The notes under the pieces were generated by a model. The model was not told the origin of the DNA and did no database searches. It saw nothing but the letters and a program-made list of their open reading frames with translations. Position numbers and translations under genes: made by a program. From Fimbriimonadia bacterium (lineage in GTDB: Bacteria; Armatimonadota; Fimbriimonadia; Fimbriimonadales; Fimbriimonadaceae), in contig JALGXY010000157.1 of NCBI GenBank assembly GCA_029824495.1, positions 1 to 16,242 on the forward strand: DNA of 16,242 nt. Reading direction: 5' to 3'. Positions within the stretch are counted from its first letter, which is position 1; each line of letters begins with the position of its first letter. This document shows positions 1 to 10,819 of the stretch, piece after piece.

Positions 1-2865
<2,865 letters not shown>

Positions 2866-2889
2866 GGCTGACTTCATATACCGTCTGTT

Positions 2890-2926
2890 CAGGGCACCTC
2901 AAAGCGAGGTGCCCTGACTTCGTTTT
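2890..2926 (+). terminator. Rho-independent terminator after nrdA
   Basis: A perfect 11-bp GC-rich stem (2890-2900 pairing with 2906-2916) with a 5-nt AAAGC loop is followed by the T-rich run ACTTCGTTTT. It begins 24 bp after the nrdA stop codon. It separates nrdA from the beta-mannosidase gene, which starts 26 bp further on. The side facing the other way is not T-rich, so it should act on the + strand. Confidence 0.9.
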
Positions 2927-2933
2927 GAACCGG

Positions 2934-2939
2934 TAGAAT
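2934..2939 (+). promoter_or_regulatory. Possible -10 element (TAGAAT) of the mannosidase-sulfatase unit
   Basis: TAGAAT differs by one base from the consensus -10 hexamer and lies 13 bases before the mannosidase ATG, just behind the nrdA terminator. Transcription would start only about 6 bases before the ATG, giving an almost leaderless mRNA. This agrees with the absence of a Shine-Dalgarno sequence there. No good -35 hexamer is visible at 16-18 bp spacing, so the call is tentative. Confidence 0.25.
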
Positions 2940-2952
2940 CCGGCTTGGCACT

Positions 2953-5433
2953 ATGCGAATCATCGAGCTGAACCAGGACTGGGAATTCACCAAAGAGGGC
3001 GATGCGTCGTTCCCCTGGCTGCCGGCAATCGTGCCCGGCTGTGTCCACCTCGATCTGATGCGCAGCGGCGTCATTCCCGATCCGTTTCAGCGGCTGAACG
3101 AGGCCGGAGTCCAGTGGGTCGATGAGTGCGACTGGACCTACAGGACAACCTTCGAGTGGGAGCGGGAAGAGGATGAGGATGAGCTGTTCCCCAGCGAACT
3201 CACGATGCTCGAATTCGATGAACTCGACACGATCTGCACCATCTGGCTCAACGGCGAACTGATCGGCGATCACGACAACTATCACGCCCAGTTCAGCCAT
3301 AGAGTCGTGCCCAAGAAAGGCACAAACACCCTCGAAATTAGGTTCGAATCGGCCCGCGTCATCGGCCGTGGCCGCATGGAGCAGTTCGAGGACGAGTACC
3401 GGCTGAAAGGGAAGATGGAGAACTTCTATGAGCGGTCGTTTGTGCGCAAGCCGCAATATATGTTCGGCTGGGACTGGGGCCCGAAACTGGCTGGGTGCGG
3501 AATCCACAAGCCGGGACGGCTTCGCCTCGCATCCGACACAGACCTGATCGACCCGTTTGTGCGGATCATGGAGGTCGACAATGATCACGCCAAGCTGACG
3601 ATCGGAGGATTCCTAGGCGGCGACTACAGTGACGGCATGATGGATGAAGATGAGGATTTCACCTCTTCAATCACAATCAAGAACCACAAGGGCGAGGTGG
3701 TCTACGAGGGAACTGATCCTGATTTTGAACTCGAGAACCCCGATCTTTGGTACCCCAACGGCTGGGGAGCCCAGCCGATCTACACGGCCGATGTCGAGCT
3801 GAAGAGCGGCGACGAGCTGCTCTCCAAGAAGTCGATGGCATTCGGCCTGAAATCCGTCAAGCTGCTGCGCGAAGCCGACAAGCATGGCGAATCGTTCGAG
3901 TTTGAAGTGAACGGCCGAAAGATCTGGTGCATGGGTGCAAACTGGATTCCTGATCACAGCTTCCCGGTGACCATCACCCGAGAGCAGGTCTTCGAGAAGA
4001 TCCGCATCGCCAAGGATCTCGGGTTCAACATGATCCGAGTCTGGGGCGGCGGCCTCTATGAATCCGAGGACTTCTACGACGCCTGCGACGAGATGGGAAT
4101 TCTGGTCTGGCAGGACTTCGCCTTCGGCTGTGCATTTGTCCCGGATGACCAGCGGGCTCTTGAATCAGCAGACTTCGAGGTGTTCCCTCATCTCAATCGG
4201 TTCAACAGCCGAGCCTGCCTCGCAATCCTCTGCGGCAACAATGAGAACCAGACGATGTTCGATTCTCCGTGGGGCCCGAAGGAGAAACAGCCGGGCCGCT
4301 ATTGGGGTGAGAAGCTGTTCGGCAAGGACATTTATGATGCGGACGGCACCCGAGATATGGTTGATGGTCTGCTCTCGAATGCCTCCCGTGCCATCTGCCC
4401 GCAGATTCCTTACATTCCGACCAGCCCGACAGGCAAAGAGGGCGAGGCCAACGGCAATGATTTCGGCGATCAGCACTATTGGGATGTCTGGCATGGCCGC
4501 GGCGACTGGATTCACTACCAGGACTCAAGGGCGCGGTTCAGCAGCGAGTACGGATTCTGCAGCAGCCCATCGATGAAGGTCTGGCGAGACACTCTCGGGC
4601 CAGATGATTGGGAGTTTGATTCGCCAGCCGTGAAATGGCACAACAAGACCGGCAAGCCGTACGACGTCTATATCGGCTACATCGAGACGCACTATCCGCA
4701 GATCGAATGCCTGGAGGATCTGTTCTACTACAGCCAGCTCAACCAGCGAGATGCGATGCGGTCTGCAATTGAACACTACCGGTCTCACGAATTCTGCCGC
4801 GGCTCTCTGATCTGGCAGCTGAACGACTGCTGGCCGGTGCAGAGCTGGTCGCTCGTCGACTGCTCGGGCACCTACAAAGCGGCTGCATTTGAACTGAAAC
4901 GAGCCTACGCCCACACGATCGCCACGATCCTCAAGCGCGATGACAGCTTTGAGCTGTATGCAGCGTACGACGGACCTGACAGCGTTGACGGCACCTACAA
5001 GTTTGAAGCGAGATGTGCTGAGTCAGGCAAGATTCTTGAAGCCTGGGAGTCAGACCACATCGAACTTGGATCGCTGGGTCGCAAACACATCAAGACGATC
5101 AATCGGAGCGATCTGCCCGAGGGCTCGCTGGTCTTGACCGGATCATTTGCTCAGTGTAAACGGACAGTGCAGATGGTCGATGAGCCGAAAGAGACGACCT
5201 TCGGTGACGCAGCGATCGAGGTCCGACCGAACGACCTTGGCGTTGAAGTCACGTGCCGCGACGCGGCTGCGATCGACCTCTACTTCTGGGATGAAGATCG
5301 AACCGCGGATTTCCTCGACAACTTTGTCACTCTGTTCCCAGGAGAGTCGATCAATTTGAGAACCTCTACCAGACCAGGCCGAGTCAAGGCGAGAAGCCTG
5401 ACAGGCATGCTGGAAGTTGAGGAGATCGAGTGA
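2953..5433 (+). CDS. Beta-mannosidase, glycoside hydrolase family 2
   Basis: Exo-acting hydrolase that removes non-reducing terminal beta-D-mannose from oligosaccharides. The 826 residues match the usual length of the family. The N-terminal jelly-roll domain (about 1-180) carries the typical beta-mannosidase stretch ending FGWDWGPK near 171-178. An Ig-like domain follows to about 300, then the catalytic TIM barrel (about 300-660). In the barrel the acid/base is E431 in CGNNENQ and the predicted nucleophile is E532 in SSEYGF. The barrel end has the characteristic WQLNDCWP segment, and a beta-rich C-terminal domain completes the protein. There is no signal peptide, so it should act in the cytoplasm on imported oligosaccharides. 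The ATG at 2953 has no clear ribosome binding site but starts exactly where homology to the N-terminal domain begins. It is first in a unit with two sulfatases 65 bp downstream. GH2 assignment is secure; the beta-mannoside specificity is likely from the motif set. Confidence 0.93.
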   Translation: MRIIELNQDWEFTKEGDASFPWLPAIVPGCVHLDLMRSGVIPDPFQRLNEAGVQWVDECDWTYRTTFEWEREEDEDELFPSELTMLEFDELDTICTIWLNGELIGDHDNYHAQFSHRVVPKKGTNTLEIRFESARVIGRGRMEQFEDEYRLKGKMENFYERSFVRKPQYMFGWDWGPKLAGCGIHKPGRLRLASDTDLIDPFVRIMEVDNDHAKLTIGGFLGGDYSDGMMDEDEDFTSSITIKNHKGEVVYEGTDPDFELENPDLWYPNGWGAQPIYTADVELKSGDELLSKKSMAFGLKSVKLLREADKHGESFEFEVNGRKIWCMGANWIPDHSFPVTITREQVFEKIRIAKDLGFNMIRVWGGGLYESEDFYDACDEMGILVWQDFAFGCAFVPDDQRALESADFEVFPHLNRFNSRACLAILCGNNENQTMFDSPWGPKEKQPGRYWGEKLFGKDIYDADGTRDMVDGLLSNASRAICPQIPYIPTSPTGKEGEANGNDFGDQHYWDVWHGRGDWIHYQDSRARFSSEYGFCSSPSMKVWRDTLGPDDWEFDSPAVKWHNKTGKPYDVYIGYIETHYPQIECLEDLFYYSQLNQRDAMRSAIEHYRSHEFCRGSLIWQLNDCWPVQSWSLVDCSGTYKAAAFELKRAYAHTIATILKRDDSFELYAAYDGPDSVDGTYKFEARCAESGKILEAWESDHIELGSLGRKHIKTINRSDLPEGSLVLTGSFAQCKRTVQMVDEPKETTFGDAAIEVRPNDLGVEVTCRDAAAIDLYFWDEDRTADFLDNFVTLFPGESINLRTSTRPGRVKARSLTGMLEVEEIE

Positions 5434-5498
5434 ATCCAATCTCTACAACCGACCGCGCTTTCCCTCTCAACCAAACTGCAACCCATCAACCAAAGAAA
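5434..5498 (+). promoter_or_regulatory. G-poor leader with four CAACC motifs before the first sulfatase
   Basis: The 65 bp between the mannosidase stop and the preferred sulfatase ATG contain only five G residues. They carry CAACC four times, at 5446, 5468, 5479 and 5487 (spacings 22, 11 and 8 bp). No Shine-Dalgarno sequence precedes the ATG, only AAAGAAA. The stretch looks like an unstructured translation leader or a repeated protein-binding motif. No function is established from sequence alone. Confidence 0.3.
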
Positions 5499-6965
5499 AT
5501 GAAACCGATCCTCTCTCTCGCCGCCCTTGCCGCCTGTTCGATCGCTGCAGCCAAGCAGCCCAACATCATCTATATCATGGCCGATGACCTTGGTTATGGT
5601 GAAGTCGGCTGTTATGGTCAGACCAAGATCCAGACTCCAAACATCGACCGGATCGCCCGCGAAGGGATCCGGTTTACACAGCACTATTCGGGTGCACCCG
5701 TCTGCGCGCCAGCACGCGCTACGTTTCTGACAGGCCGGCATCTTGGCCACTCGCAGGTGCGCGACAACTGGGAGCGTGGCGGCTACGTTCAAGGTGAACA
5801 TGCGTTGGAAGGGCAGTGGCCGCTGGCTGCTGGAACCACGACGGTCGGCACGATGCTGCAGGATGCAGGCTATGAAACCGGATGCGTCGGAAAGTGGGGC
5901 CTAGGCGGCGACACAACCACCGGCGAGCCGAACAGTCAAGGCTTCGATTTCTTCCTCGGCTACCTCTGCCAGCGACAGGCTCACGGTTACTACCCGACCC
6001 ACCTGTGGAGGAATCGCGAGAAGCTCAGCTTGAGGAATACCTATGTCCTTCCTCACCAGAAGCATGACGGCGACCCGAACGATCCAGCCAGCTTTGACAA
6101 GTACAACGGCAAGGTCTTTTCGCAGGATGTGATGGCCGACCAGGCGGTGCAGTTCATCCGCAAGAACAAGAACAACCCGTTCTTCCTCTACGCCGCATTC
6201 CCAGTGCCTCACGTCTCGCTGCAGGTGCCGCTCGATTCGCTGAAGCCGTATCTCGGCAAATGGAAGGAGACGCCCTATCTGGGCAACCGAGGCTATCTGC
6301 CTCACCCGTATCCGCGGGCGGCGTACGCGGCAATGATCACCCGAATGGACGACAATATCGGCCAGCTCATGGATACGCTTGAAGAGCTGGGGCTGGAAGA
6401 TGATACGTTGATCATCTTCACCAGCGACAACGGCCCAACTCACGATGTCGGCGGCGTCGAAACTGAATTCTTCAACTCGTCCGGCGGATTGAGAGGCCGC
6501 AAAGGCTCGGTCTGGGAAGGCGGTCTTCGCGTGCCGTTCGTCGCCAAGTGGCCGGGCAAAATCCCGGCAAACTCGATGTCGAATCTCCCGTCGGCGTTCT
6601 GGGATATGATGCCGACCTTTGCTGAGGCTGCAGGCGTGAAATCACCAGAAACAGACGGCGTTTCGATCCTGGAGGCTTTGAAGGGCAAGTCGTTCAATCC
6701 TGACCGACATCTCTTGTGGGAGTTCCCAGGATACGGCGGTCAGCAGATGGTTCGAAAAGGACCGTGGAAGGCGATTCGACGCGACGTGAAGAAGAACCCG
6801 AAATCACCGGTGTTGCTTTTTAACATCGATGAGGATCCGACCGAGTCGAACGACGTGGCTGCAGAGCACCCTGATCTCGTGAAAGAGCTGCGGGCGATCA
6901 TGTATTCCGATCGTTCACCAGCCCTTTTCGAGAGCTGGGAGAAGTGGGTGCAGGCAGGAAAATGA
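5499..6965 (+). CDS. Sulfatase (S1 family, arylsulfatase-like), first of a tandem pair
   Basis: Hydrolyses sulfate esters, probably on a glycan, using a formylglycine made from cysteine by a formylglycine-generating enzyme not present in the window. Using the ATG at 5499 (488 residues), the modification motif is C69-A-P-A-R73, followed by FLTGR. Metal ligands appear as D29-D30 in MADDLGYGE and as D310-N311 in TSDNG; K132 in GKWGLGG is also conserved. The reading frame is open back to a GTG at 5430, overlapping the mannosidase stop. I prefer 5499 because it places a short signal peptide (MKPILSLAALAAC...) at the N-terminus. LAAC could also serve as a lipobox, so a lipoprotein is possible. Either way the enzyme is likely exported. 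It sits between the mannosidase and a paralogous sulfatase whose ATG overlaps its TGA. The natural substrate cannot be told from the sequence. Confidence 0.93.
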   Translation: MKPILSLAALAACSIAAAKQPNIIYIMADDLGYGEVGCYGQTKIQTPNIDRIAREGIRFTQHYSGAPVCAPARATFLTGRHLGHSQVRDNWERGGYVQGEHALEGQWPLAAGTTTVGTMLQDAGYETGCVGKWGLGGDTTTGEPNSQGFDFFLGYLCQRQAHGYYPTHLWRNREKLSLRNTYVLPHQKHDGDPNDPASFDKYNGKVFSQDVMADQAVQFIRKNKNNPFFLYAAFPVPHVSLQVPLDSLKPYLGKWKETPYLGNRGYLPHPYPRAAYAAMITRMDDNIGQLMDTLEELGLEDDTLIIFTSDNGPTHDVGGVETEFFNSSGGLRGRKGSVWEGGLRVPFVAKWPGKIPANSMSNLPSAFWDMMPTFAEAAGVKSPETDGVSILEALKGKSFNPDRHLLWEFPGYGGQQMVRKGPWKAIRRDVKKNPKSPVLLFNIDEDPTESNDVAAEHPDLVKELRAIMYSDRSPALFESWEKWVQAGK

Positions 6966-8407
6966 TCCCGGCACTGATCCTCGCGGCCGCCCCTCAGCCG
7001 CCCAATATTGTTCTGATCATGGCCGACGACCTCGGCTATGGTGAGATCGGCGCCTACGGCCAGACCAAGATCGAGACTCCAAATCTCGACCGCCTGGCCA
7101 AAGAGGGCATGATGTTTACCGACTTCTATTCAGGCGCGCCCGTCTGCGCACCTTCGAGGTCGGTGTTGATGACGGGTCGGCACTCCGGCCACTCTCAGAT
7201 TCGGGGCAACAAAAAGTTGAAGCCCGGCTACAGCCCTGCCGTCCCCGAAGGACAGGTTCCGCTCGAAGATGGCACTGTAACGATGGCCTCGATGCTGAAA
7301 GAGGCGGGATATGCGACCGGCATTGTCGGCAAATGGGGGCTGGGTGGTCCTCACACCGGAAGTGCGCCCAATGATCGTGGATTCGACTGGTGGTTCGGTG
7401 TGAACTGCCAGACGATGATGCACACGTTCTATCCGCCGCACGTCTGGCGGAATCGCGAAAAAATCGATCTAGGCAACGGTTGGCTGCCGATACGGGCGCG
7501 ACTGAACGAGGTGCCCACACATGAGGAGTACCACAAGGATTACGTTGGCCCGGTCTACGTCGAGACTGTTGAGACGACGCGCGCCAAGGAGTTCATTCGC
7601 AAGAACCAGGATCAGCCGTTCTTCCTTTACGTCGCCACAGCCTTGCCGCATGTAGCACTCCAGGCTCCGGAAGAGATGCTGAACAAGTACAAGGGTCGGT
7701 GGCCCGAAACCCCCTACTTGGGACAGCGCGGCTATACGCCTCACCGCTGGCCGCGGGCAGCATACGCAGCGATGATCTCGACCTTGGACAAGCAGGTCGG
7801 TGAGCTGCTTTCGACTCTGGAAGAGCATGGCCTGAAAGAGAACACGCTGGTGCTCTTTACAAGCGACAACGGGGCGACTCACGATGTTGGTGGTGTCGAT
7901 ACTGAGTTCTTTGATTCAGTTGGACCGTTGAAGGGCCGCAAAGGCTCGGTCTGCGAAGGCGGAATCCGCGTTCCAATGATTGCTCGGTGGCCAGGCAGGA
8001 TTGAAGCAGGTTCAAAATCAGAGCTTCCATCGGCCGCATGGGATCTGATGGCAACAGCGGCTGAGGCAGCCTCCGCGAACGCTCCCAAGACCGACGGAAT
8101 CTCGCTCATGCCAGAGCTGACCGGCGATCCAATTTCAACTGATCGCCACCTGCTCTGGGAGTATCCCGAGTACGGCGGGCAGCAGGCTGTGCGTTGGGGT
8201 GACTGGAAGGCCGTCAGGCGCAACGTAAAGAGGAACCCTGATGCTCCAGTTCAGCTTTACAATCTTGCCAAGGATCTAGCCGAGACGACCGACGTGGCAA
8301 AAGAACACCCGGAGATTGTCGAGAAGCTTTATCAGTTGATGGTCAACGACCGGTCGACCAACAAGTACCCCGACTGGGAAGATTGGGTTCAAAAAGGACG
8401 TCTTTAG
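6962..8407 (+). CDS. Sulfatase (S1 family, arylsulfatase-like), second of a tandem pair
   Basis: Paralogue of the preceding sulfatase, collinear along its whole length; shared blocks include MADDLGYGE, SGAPVCAP, GKWGLGG and the TSDNG region. From the ATG at 6962 it has 481 residues, with the classical formylglycine motif C62-A-P-S-R66 and metal-binding D22-D23. The ATG overlaps the upstream TGA as ATGA, and AGG/AGGA sequences just before it suggest translational coupling. This start leaves a short hydrophobic N-terminus (MIPALILAAAPQ) with no basic residue. An in-frame GTG at 6944, preceded by GGGAG, would add GAGRK and make a more normal signal peptide, so the start and the export status are open. 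Its stop codon overlaps that of the convergent VOC gene. Function as a sulfatase is secure; the substrate is unknown. Confidence 0.92.
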   Translation: MIPALILAAAPQPPNIVLIMADDLGYGEIGAYGQTKIETPNLDRLAKEGMMFTDFYSGAPVCAPSRSVLMTGRHSGHSQIRGNKKLKPGYSPAVPEGQVPLEDGTVTMASMLKEAGYATGIVGKWGLGGPHTGSAPNDRGFDWWFGVNCQTMMHTFYPPHVWRNREKIDLGNGWLPIRARLNEVPTHEEYHKDYVGPVYVETVETTRAKEFIRKNQDQPFFLYVATALPHVALQAPEEMLNKYKGRWPETPYLGQRGYTPHRWPRAAYAAMISTLDKQVGELLSTLEEHGLKENTLVLFTSDNGATHDVGGVDTEFFDSVGPLKGRKGSVCEGGIRVPMIARWPGRIEAGSKSELPSAAWDLMATAAEAASANAPKTDGISLMPELTGDPISTDRHLLWEYPEYGGQQAVRWGDWKAVRRNVKRNPDAPVQLYNLAKDLAETTDVAKEHPEIVEKLYQLMVNDRSTNKYPDWEDWVQKGRL

Positions 8408-8763
8408 AGATCCTGATAGAGCGCGAACAGCAGGCCTTGCGGGTCCTTGAAAATGCACCAGGGCCCGTAATGCTCTCCGCCCGGATCTTCCGCGACCAGC
8501 TCAGCTCCCAGGGCGAGGCCCCTATCCTTTTCTGATGCAAGGTGCTCCACAGCAAAAAAGGGCAGCCAGCCTCGATAGCCTTCCAGGCCTTTGAAGCTCT
8601 GGATAATGCCGAATGAGCCGTCGTCACCGACCGTAGCGGTGTAGTCCTTGTGATCGCCCATGTCGGTCGGATCGGTCTTGGCGTGCAGAAGCTTGCCGTA
8701 GAAAGTCTGACTCGATTCCGAGTCTTCGCTATGATGTTCAAACCACGCAGGGAAGCTGCTCAT
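8404..8763 (-). CDS. Small VOC-superfamily protein (glyoxalase/bleomycin-resistance/dioxygenase fold)
   Basis: 119 residues with the pattern of a two-module VOC fold: an N-terminal strand with PAWFEHHSED, the FYGKLL helix end, a GWLPFFAVEHL strand opening the second half, and the closing GGEHYGPWCIFKDPQGLLFALYQ. VOC proteins use this fold for metal-dependent lyases, dioxygenases, isomerases or drug binding, and the specific reaction cannot be read from the sequence. It resembles the small uncharacterised VOC group more than a canonical glyoxalase I. It has no signal peptide and is probably cytoplasmic. It is last in a - strand unit, 7 bp after fcl; GGGAG lies only one base before the ATG, closer than usual. 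Its TAA overlaps the TAG of the convergent sulfatase. A link to fucose metabolism is not supported beyond position. Confidence 0.8.
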   Translation of the reverse strand: MSSFPAWFEHHSEDSESSQTFYGKLLHAKTDPTDMGDHKDYTATVGDDGSFGIIQSFKGLEGYRGWLPFFAVEHLASEKDRGLALGAELVAEDPGGEHYGPWCIFKDPQGLLFALYQDL

Positions 8764-8770
8764 GCTCCCA

Positions 8771-9712
8771 TTATGCGGCTTTCACGATGTGTTTGAGAAA
8801 CCAATCGTAAGCCATTTCGACACCCCGTTCGAGATCGATCTTGTGTCTCCATCCGAGTGAATGGAGCTGCCCAACGTCCATCGTCTTCTCGGGGAATCCG
8901 TCTGGTTTTGATGTATCCCACGTGATTTCACCCATGTGGCCTGTCGTTCCCTGAATCACCTCGGCAAGGTCTTTTATCTGAGTGCCGATGCCAGTGCCGA
9001 CGTTGATCATGCTGCCGTCGTAGTCGTTCTCCAACAGCCAGACACAGGCGTCGGCTAGATCGTCGGAGTGCATGAATTCTCGCTTAGGTGTACCGGTGCC
9101 CCAGCATTCAACCAAATGGTTAGGTTTTGCTTCGTGAAATCGTCTGATCATTGCGCCGAGCACGTGAGATGTGACGGGGTCGAAGTTGTCTCCCGGGCCA
9201 TAAACATTGGGAGGCATCACGGTGAAATAGCGACGCCCGTATTGGCGTTGGATCGATTCGCACAGCGACAGCCCTGCGATCTTAGCGATAGCGTAAGGGG
9301 CATTTGTCGGCTCAAGCGGGCCGGTGAGCAGTGAGCTCTCCTTGATTGGCTGCTCGGTGATACGTGGGTAGATGCACGAGCTGCCGAGAAACAGAAGCTG
9401 GTCGACGCCAGCTTCATGCGCGCCCCAGATCAGGTTCTGCTGGATGCCTAGATTGAGGCCGATGAAATCTGCTGGTTCGGTACGGTTTGCCTCGATGCCG
9501 CCGACCTTGGCTGCCGCATCGATGACGATATCTGGCTGCTCTTCGGCGAAGAAAGCTCGAACCGCCTCTTGATTGGTCAGATCGAGCTCCTGCCTGGTTC
9601 GCACCAGGATGTCCTCATAGCCGCCGCCCTGCAGCCGTCGCAGAATGGCTGATCCAACCAGGCCGCGATGGCCAGCCAGAAAGACCTTAGCTTGCTTCTT
9701 CGGCAGGGGCAT
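8771..9712 (-). CDS. fcl: GDP-L-fucose synthase (GDP-4-keto-6-deoxy-D-mannose 3,5-epimerase/4-reductase)
   Basis: Cytoplasmic short-chain dehydrogenase-type enzyme that epimerises GDP-4-keto-6-deoxymannose at C3 and C5 and reduces C4 with NADPH, giving GDP-L-fucose. From the ATG at 9712 it has 313 residues, normal for the family. The Rossmann motif is GHRGLVG (14-20). The GSSCIYP segment (110-116) includes the catalytic Ser and Cys, and Y140/K144 form the YxxxK pair. [16 protein letters not shown] is a family hallmark. The frame extends to a TTG at 9721, but the ATG is preferred because AAGGA lies 10 bases before it. The start overlaps the 3' end of gmd by 26 bp, so the two consecutive pathway enzymes are probably translationally coupled. 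Product identity is highly secure. Confidence 0.95.
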   Translation of the reverse strand: MPLPKKQAKVFLAGHRGLVGSAILRRLQGGGYEDILVRTRQELDLTNQEAVRAFFAEEQPDIVIDAAAKVGGIEANRTEPADFIGLNLGIQQNLIWGAHEAGVDQLLFLGSSCIYPRITEQPIKESSLLTGPLEPTNAPYAIAKIAGLSLCESIQRQYGRRYFTVMPPNVYGPGDNFDPVTSHVLGAMIRRFHEAKPNHLVECWGTGTPKREFMHSDDLADACVWLLENDYDGSMINVGTGIGTQIKDLAEVIQGTTGHMGEITWDTSKPDGFPEKTMDVGQLHSLGWRHKIDLERGVEMAYDWFLKHIVKAA

Positions 9713-10787
9713 AGAGATCAAATCCTTCGCGCTTGAGAGTCACAGCCTTCAGCGCATGATTGTAGTCCGCTTCGACCATCTCTTCAACCAATTGGTCGAA
9801 CTTGATCTTCGGCTCCCAGCCGAGCTTCTCTCGAGCTTTCGTTGAATCGCCGAGAAGCTGATCAACTTCGGCAGGCCGATAATAGCGAGGGTTGACACCG
9901 ACTACGACGCGTCCGGTCTTGGCGTCAAGGCCGACCTCGTCTGCACCTTCGCCTTCCCATACCAGCGGCATATCAAGCAGAGCGAAGGATCGCTCACAGA
10001 ACTCGCGCACCGTGTGCATCACACCTGTCGAGATCACAAAGTCGTCCGGCTCGTCCTGCTGGAGCATCAGGTGCATCGCCTCCACAAAATCCTGGGCGTG
10101 TCCCCAGTCTCGCTGGGCATTGAAGTTGCCCAAGAAGAGCTGATCCTGCATGCCGAGCTTGATCTTCGCTGCAGCGCGGGTGATCTTGCGCGTCACAAAA
10201 GTTTCGCCGCGAAGAGGAGATTCGTGGTTGAAGAGGATCCCGCTGCAGGCGAACAGGTCGTATGCCTCGCGGTAGTTCACCGTAATCCAATGGGCGTAGA
10301 GTTTGGCTGCGCCGTAAGGGCTTCGCGGATAGAACGGAGTTGTCTCCTTCTGAGGCACCTCCTGAACAAGGCCGAACATCTCGCTTGTTGATGCCTGATA
10401 AAACCTGACGTCGCCCAGCATGTCGAGCGTACGAATCGCTTCGAGCAGCCTGAGGGTGCCGACGGCATCGGCCTGAGCCGTGTACTCCGGCGAGTCGAAA
10501 CTGACCCTGACATGAGACTGCGCCCCAAGGTTGTAGATCTCGTGCGGCTTCACCTGCTGCAGAACCCGCATCAACGAGGTCGTATCAGTCAGATCACCGT
10601 AGTGCAGATGAAACGGCTGACTCGCGTCATCAAAAAGATGATCGATGCGGTTGGTGTTGAATAGTGAGGTCCGCCGCTTAATGCCGTGGACCTCATATCC
10701 TTTCTCTAGAAGCAGTTCGGAGAGATAGGCTCCGTCCTGCCCTGTCACACCCGTGATAAGGGCTCTCTTGCCAGTCCCATTGGACAT
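9687..10787 (-). CDS. gmd: GDP-mannose 4,6-dehydratase
   Basis: Cytoplasmic NADP-dependent dehydratase that converts GDP-D-mannose to GDP-4-keto-6-deoxy-D-mannose, the first step of GDP-L-fucose synthesis and of other GDP-6-deoxyhexoses such as rhamnose. It has 366 residues, typical of the family. The N-terminal dinucleotide-binding motif is GVTGQDG (13-19), and residues 27-50 contain the family signature around VHGIKRRTS and NRIDHL. The catalytic residues are T134, E136 (STSEMFG), Y158 and K162 (YGAAK). The ATG at 10787 is the natural start. AGGA is only one base away, so the ribosome binding site is poor and a small stem-loop lies just upstream. It is followed directly by fcl, which makes GDP-fucose the expected end product. 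Confidence 0.97.
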   Translation of the reverse strand: MSNGTGKRALITGVTGQDGAYLSELLLEKGYEVHGIKRRTSLFNTNRIDHLFDDASQPFHLHYGDLTDTTSLMRVLQQVKPHEIYNLGAQSHVRVSFDSPEYTAQADAVGTLRLLEAIRTLDMLGDVRFYQASTSEMFGLVQEVPQKETTPFYPRSPYGAAKLYAHWITVNYREAYDLFACSGILFNHESPLRGETFVTRKITRAAAKIKLGMQDQLFLGNFNAQRDWGHAQDFVEAMHLMLQQDEPDDFVISTGVMHTVREFCERSFALLDMPLVWEGEGADEVGLDAKTGRVVVGVNPRYYRPAEVDQLLGDSTKAREKLGWEPKIKFDQLVEEMVEADYNHALKAVTLKREGFDLYAPAEEAS

Positions 10788-10795
10788 ATCCTAAT

Positions 10796-10812
10796 GGTCG
10801 GCACTACCGACC
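10796..10812 (-). other. Small stem-loop just upstream of gmd
   Basis: A perfect 6-bp inverted repeat (GGTCGG/CCGACC) with a 5-nt loop lies in the 32-bp spacer between the DUF4349 stop and the gmd ATG. It ends 8 bases before the gmd start. No T-run follows on the - strand, so it is not a standard terminator. It could tune gmd translation, protect a processed mRNA end, or be chance. Confidence 0.35.
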
Positions 10813-10819
10813 CTAAACT

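Noticed and set aside
2899..3588. A 229-codon - strand frame opposite the mannosidase N-terminus
   Set aside because: Antisense shadow of a conserved domain, with no recognisable motif; it also ends inside the terminator hairpin of nrdA.
4058..4576. A 172-codon + strand frame inside the beta-mannosidase
   Set aside because: It is in a shifted frame across the catalytic barrel, with low-complexity Arg/Ser/Ala/Thr composition and no ribosome binding site. The mannosidase frame is intact and conserved through the same bases.
5430..5498. GTG 5430 as the start of the first sulfatase (GTGA-type overlap with the mannosidase)
   Set aside because: It would place 23 polar residues before an obvious signal peptide. 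The ATG at 5499 fits export better.
8347..8356. CGACCGGTCG palindrome near the end of the second sulfatase
   Set aside because: Ten-base palindrome within coding sequence, no T-run after it. Too short and too poorly placed to call a terminator or operator.
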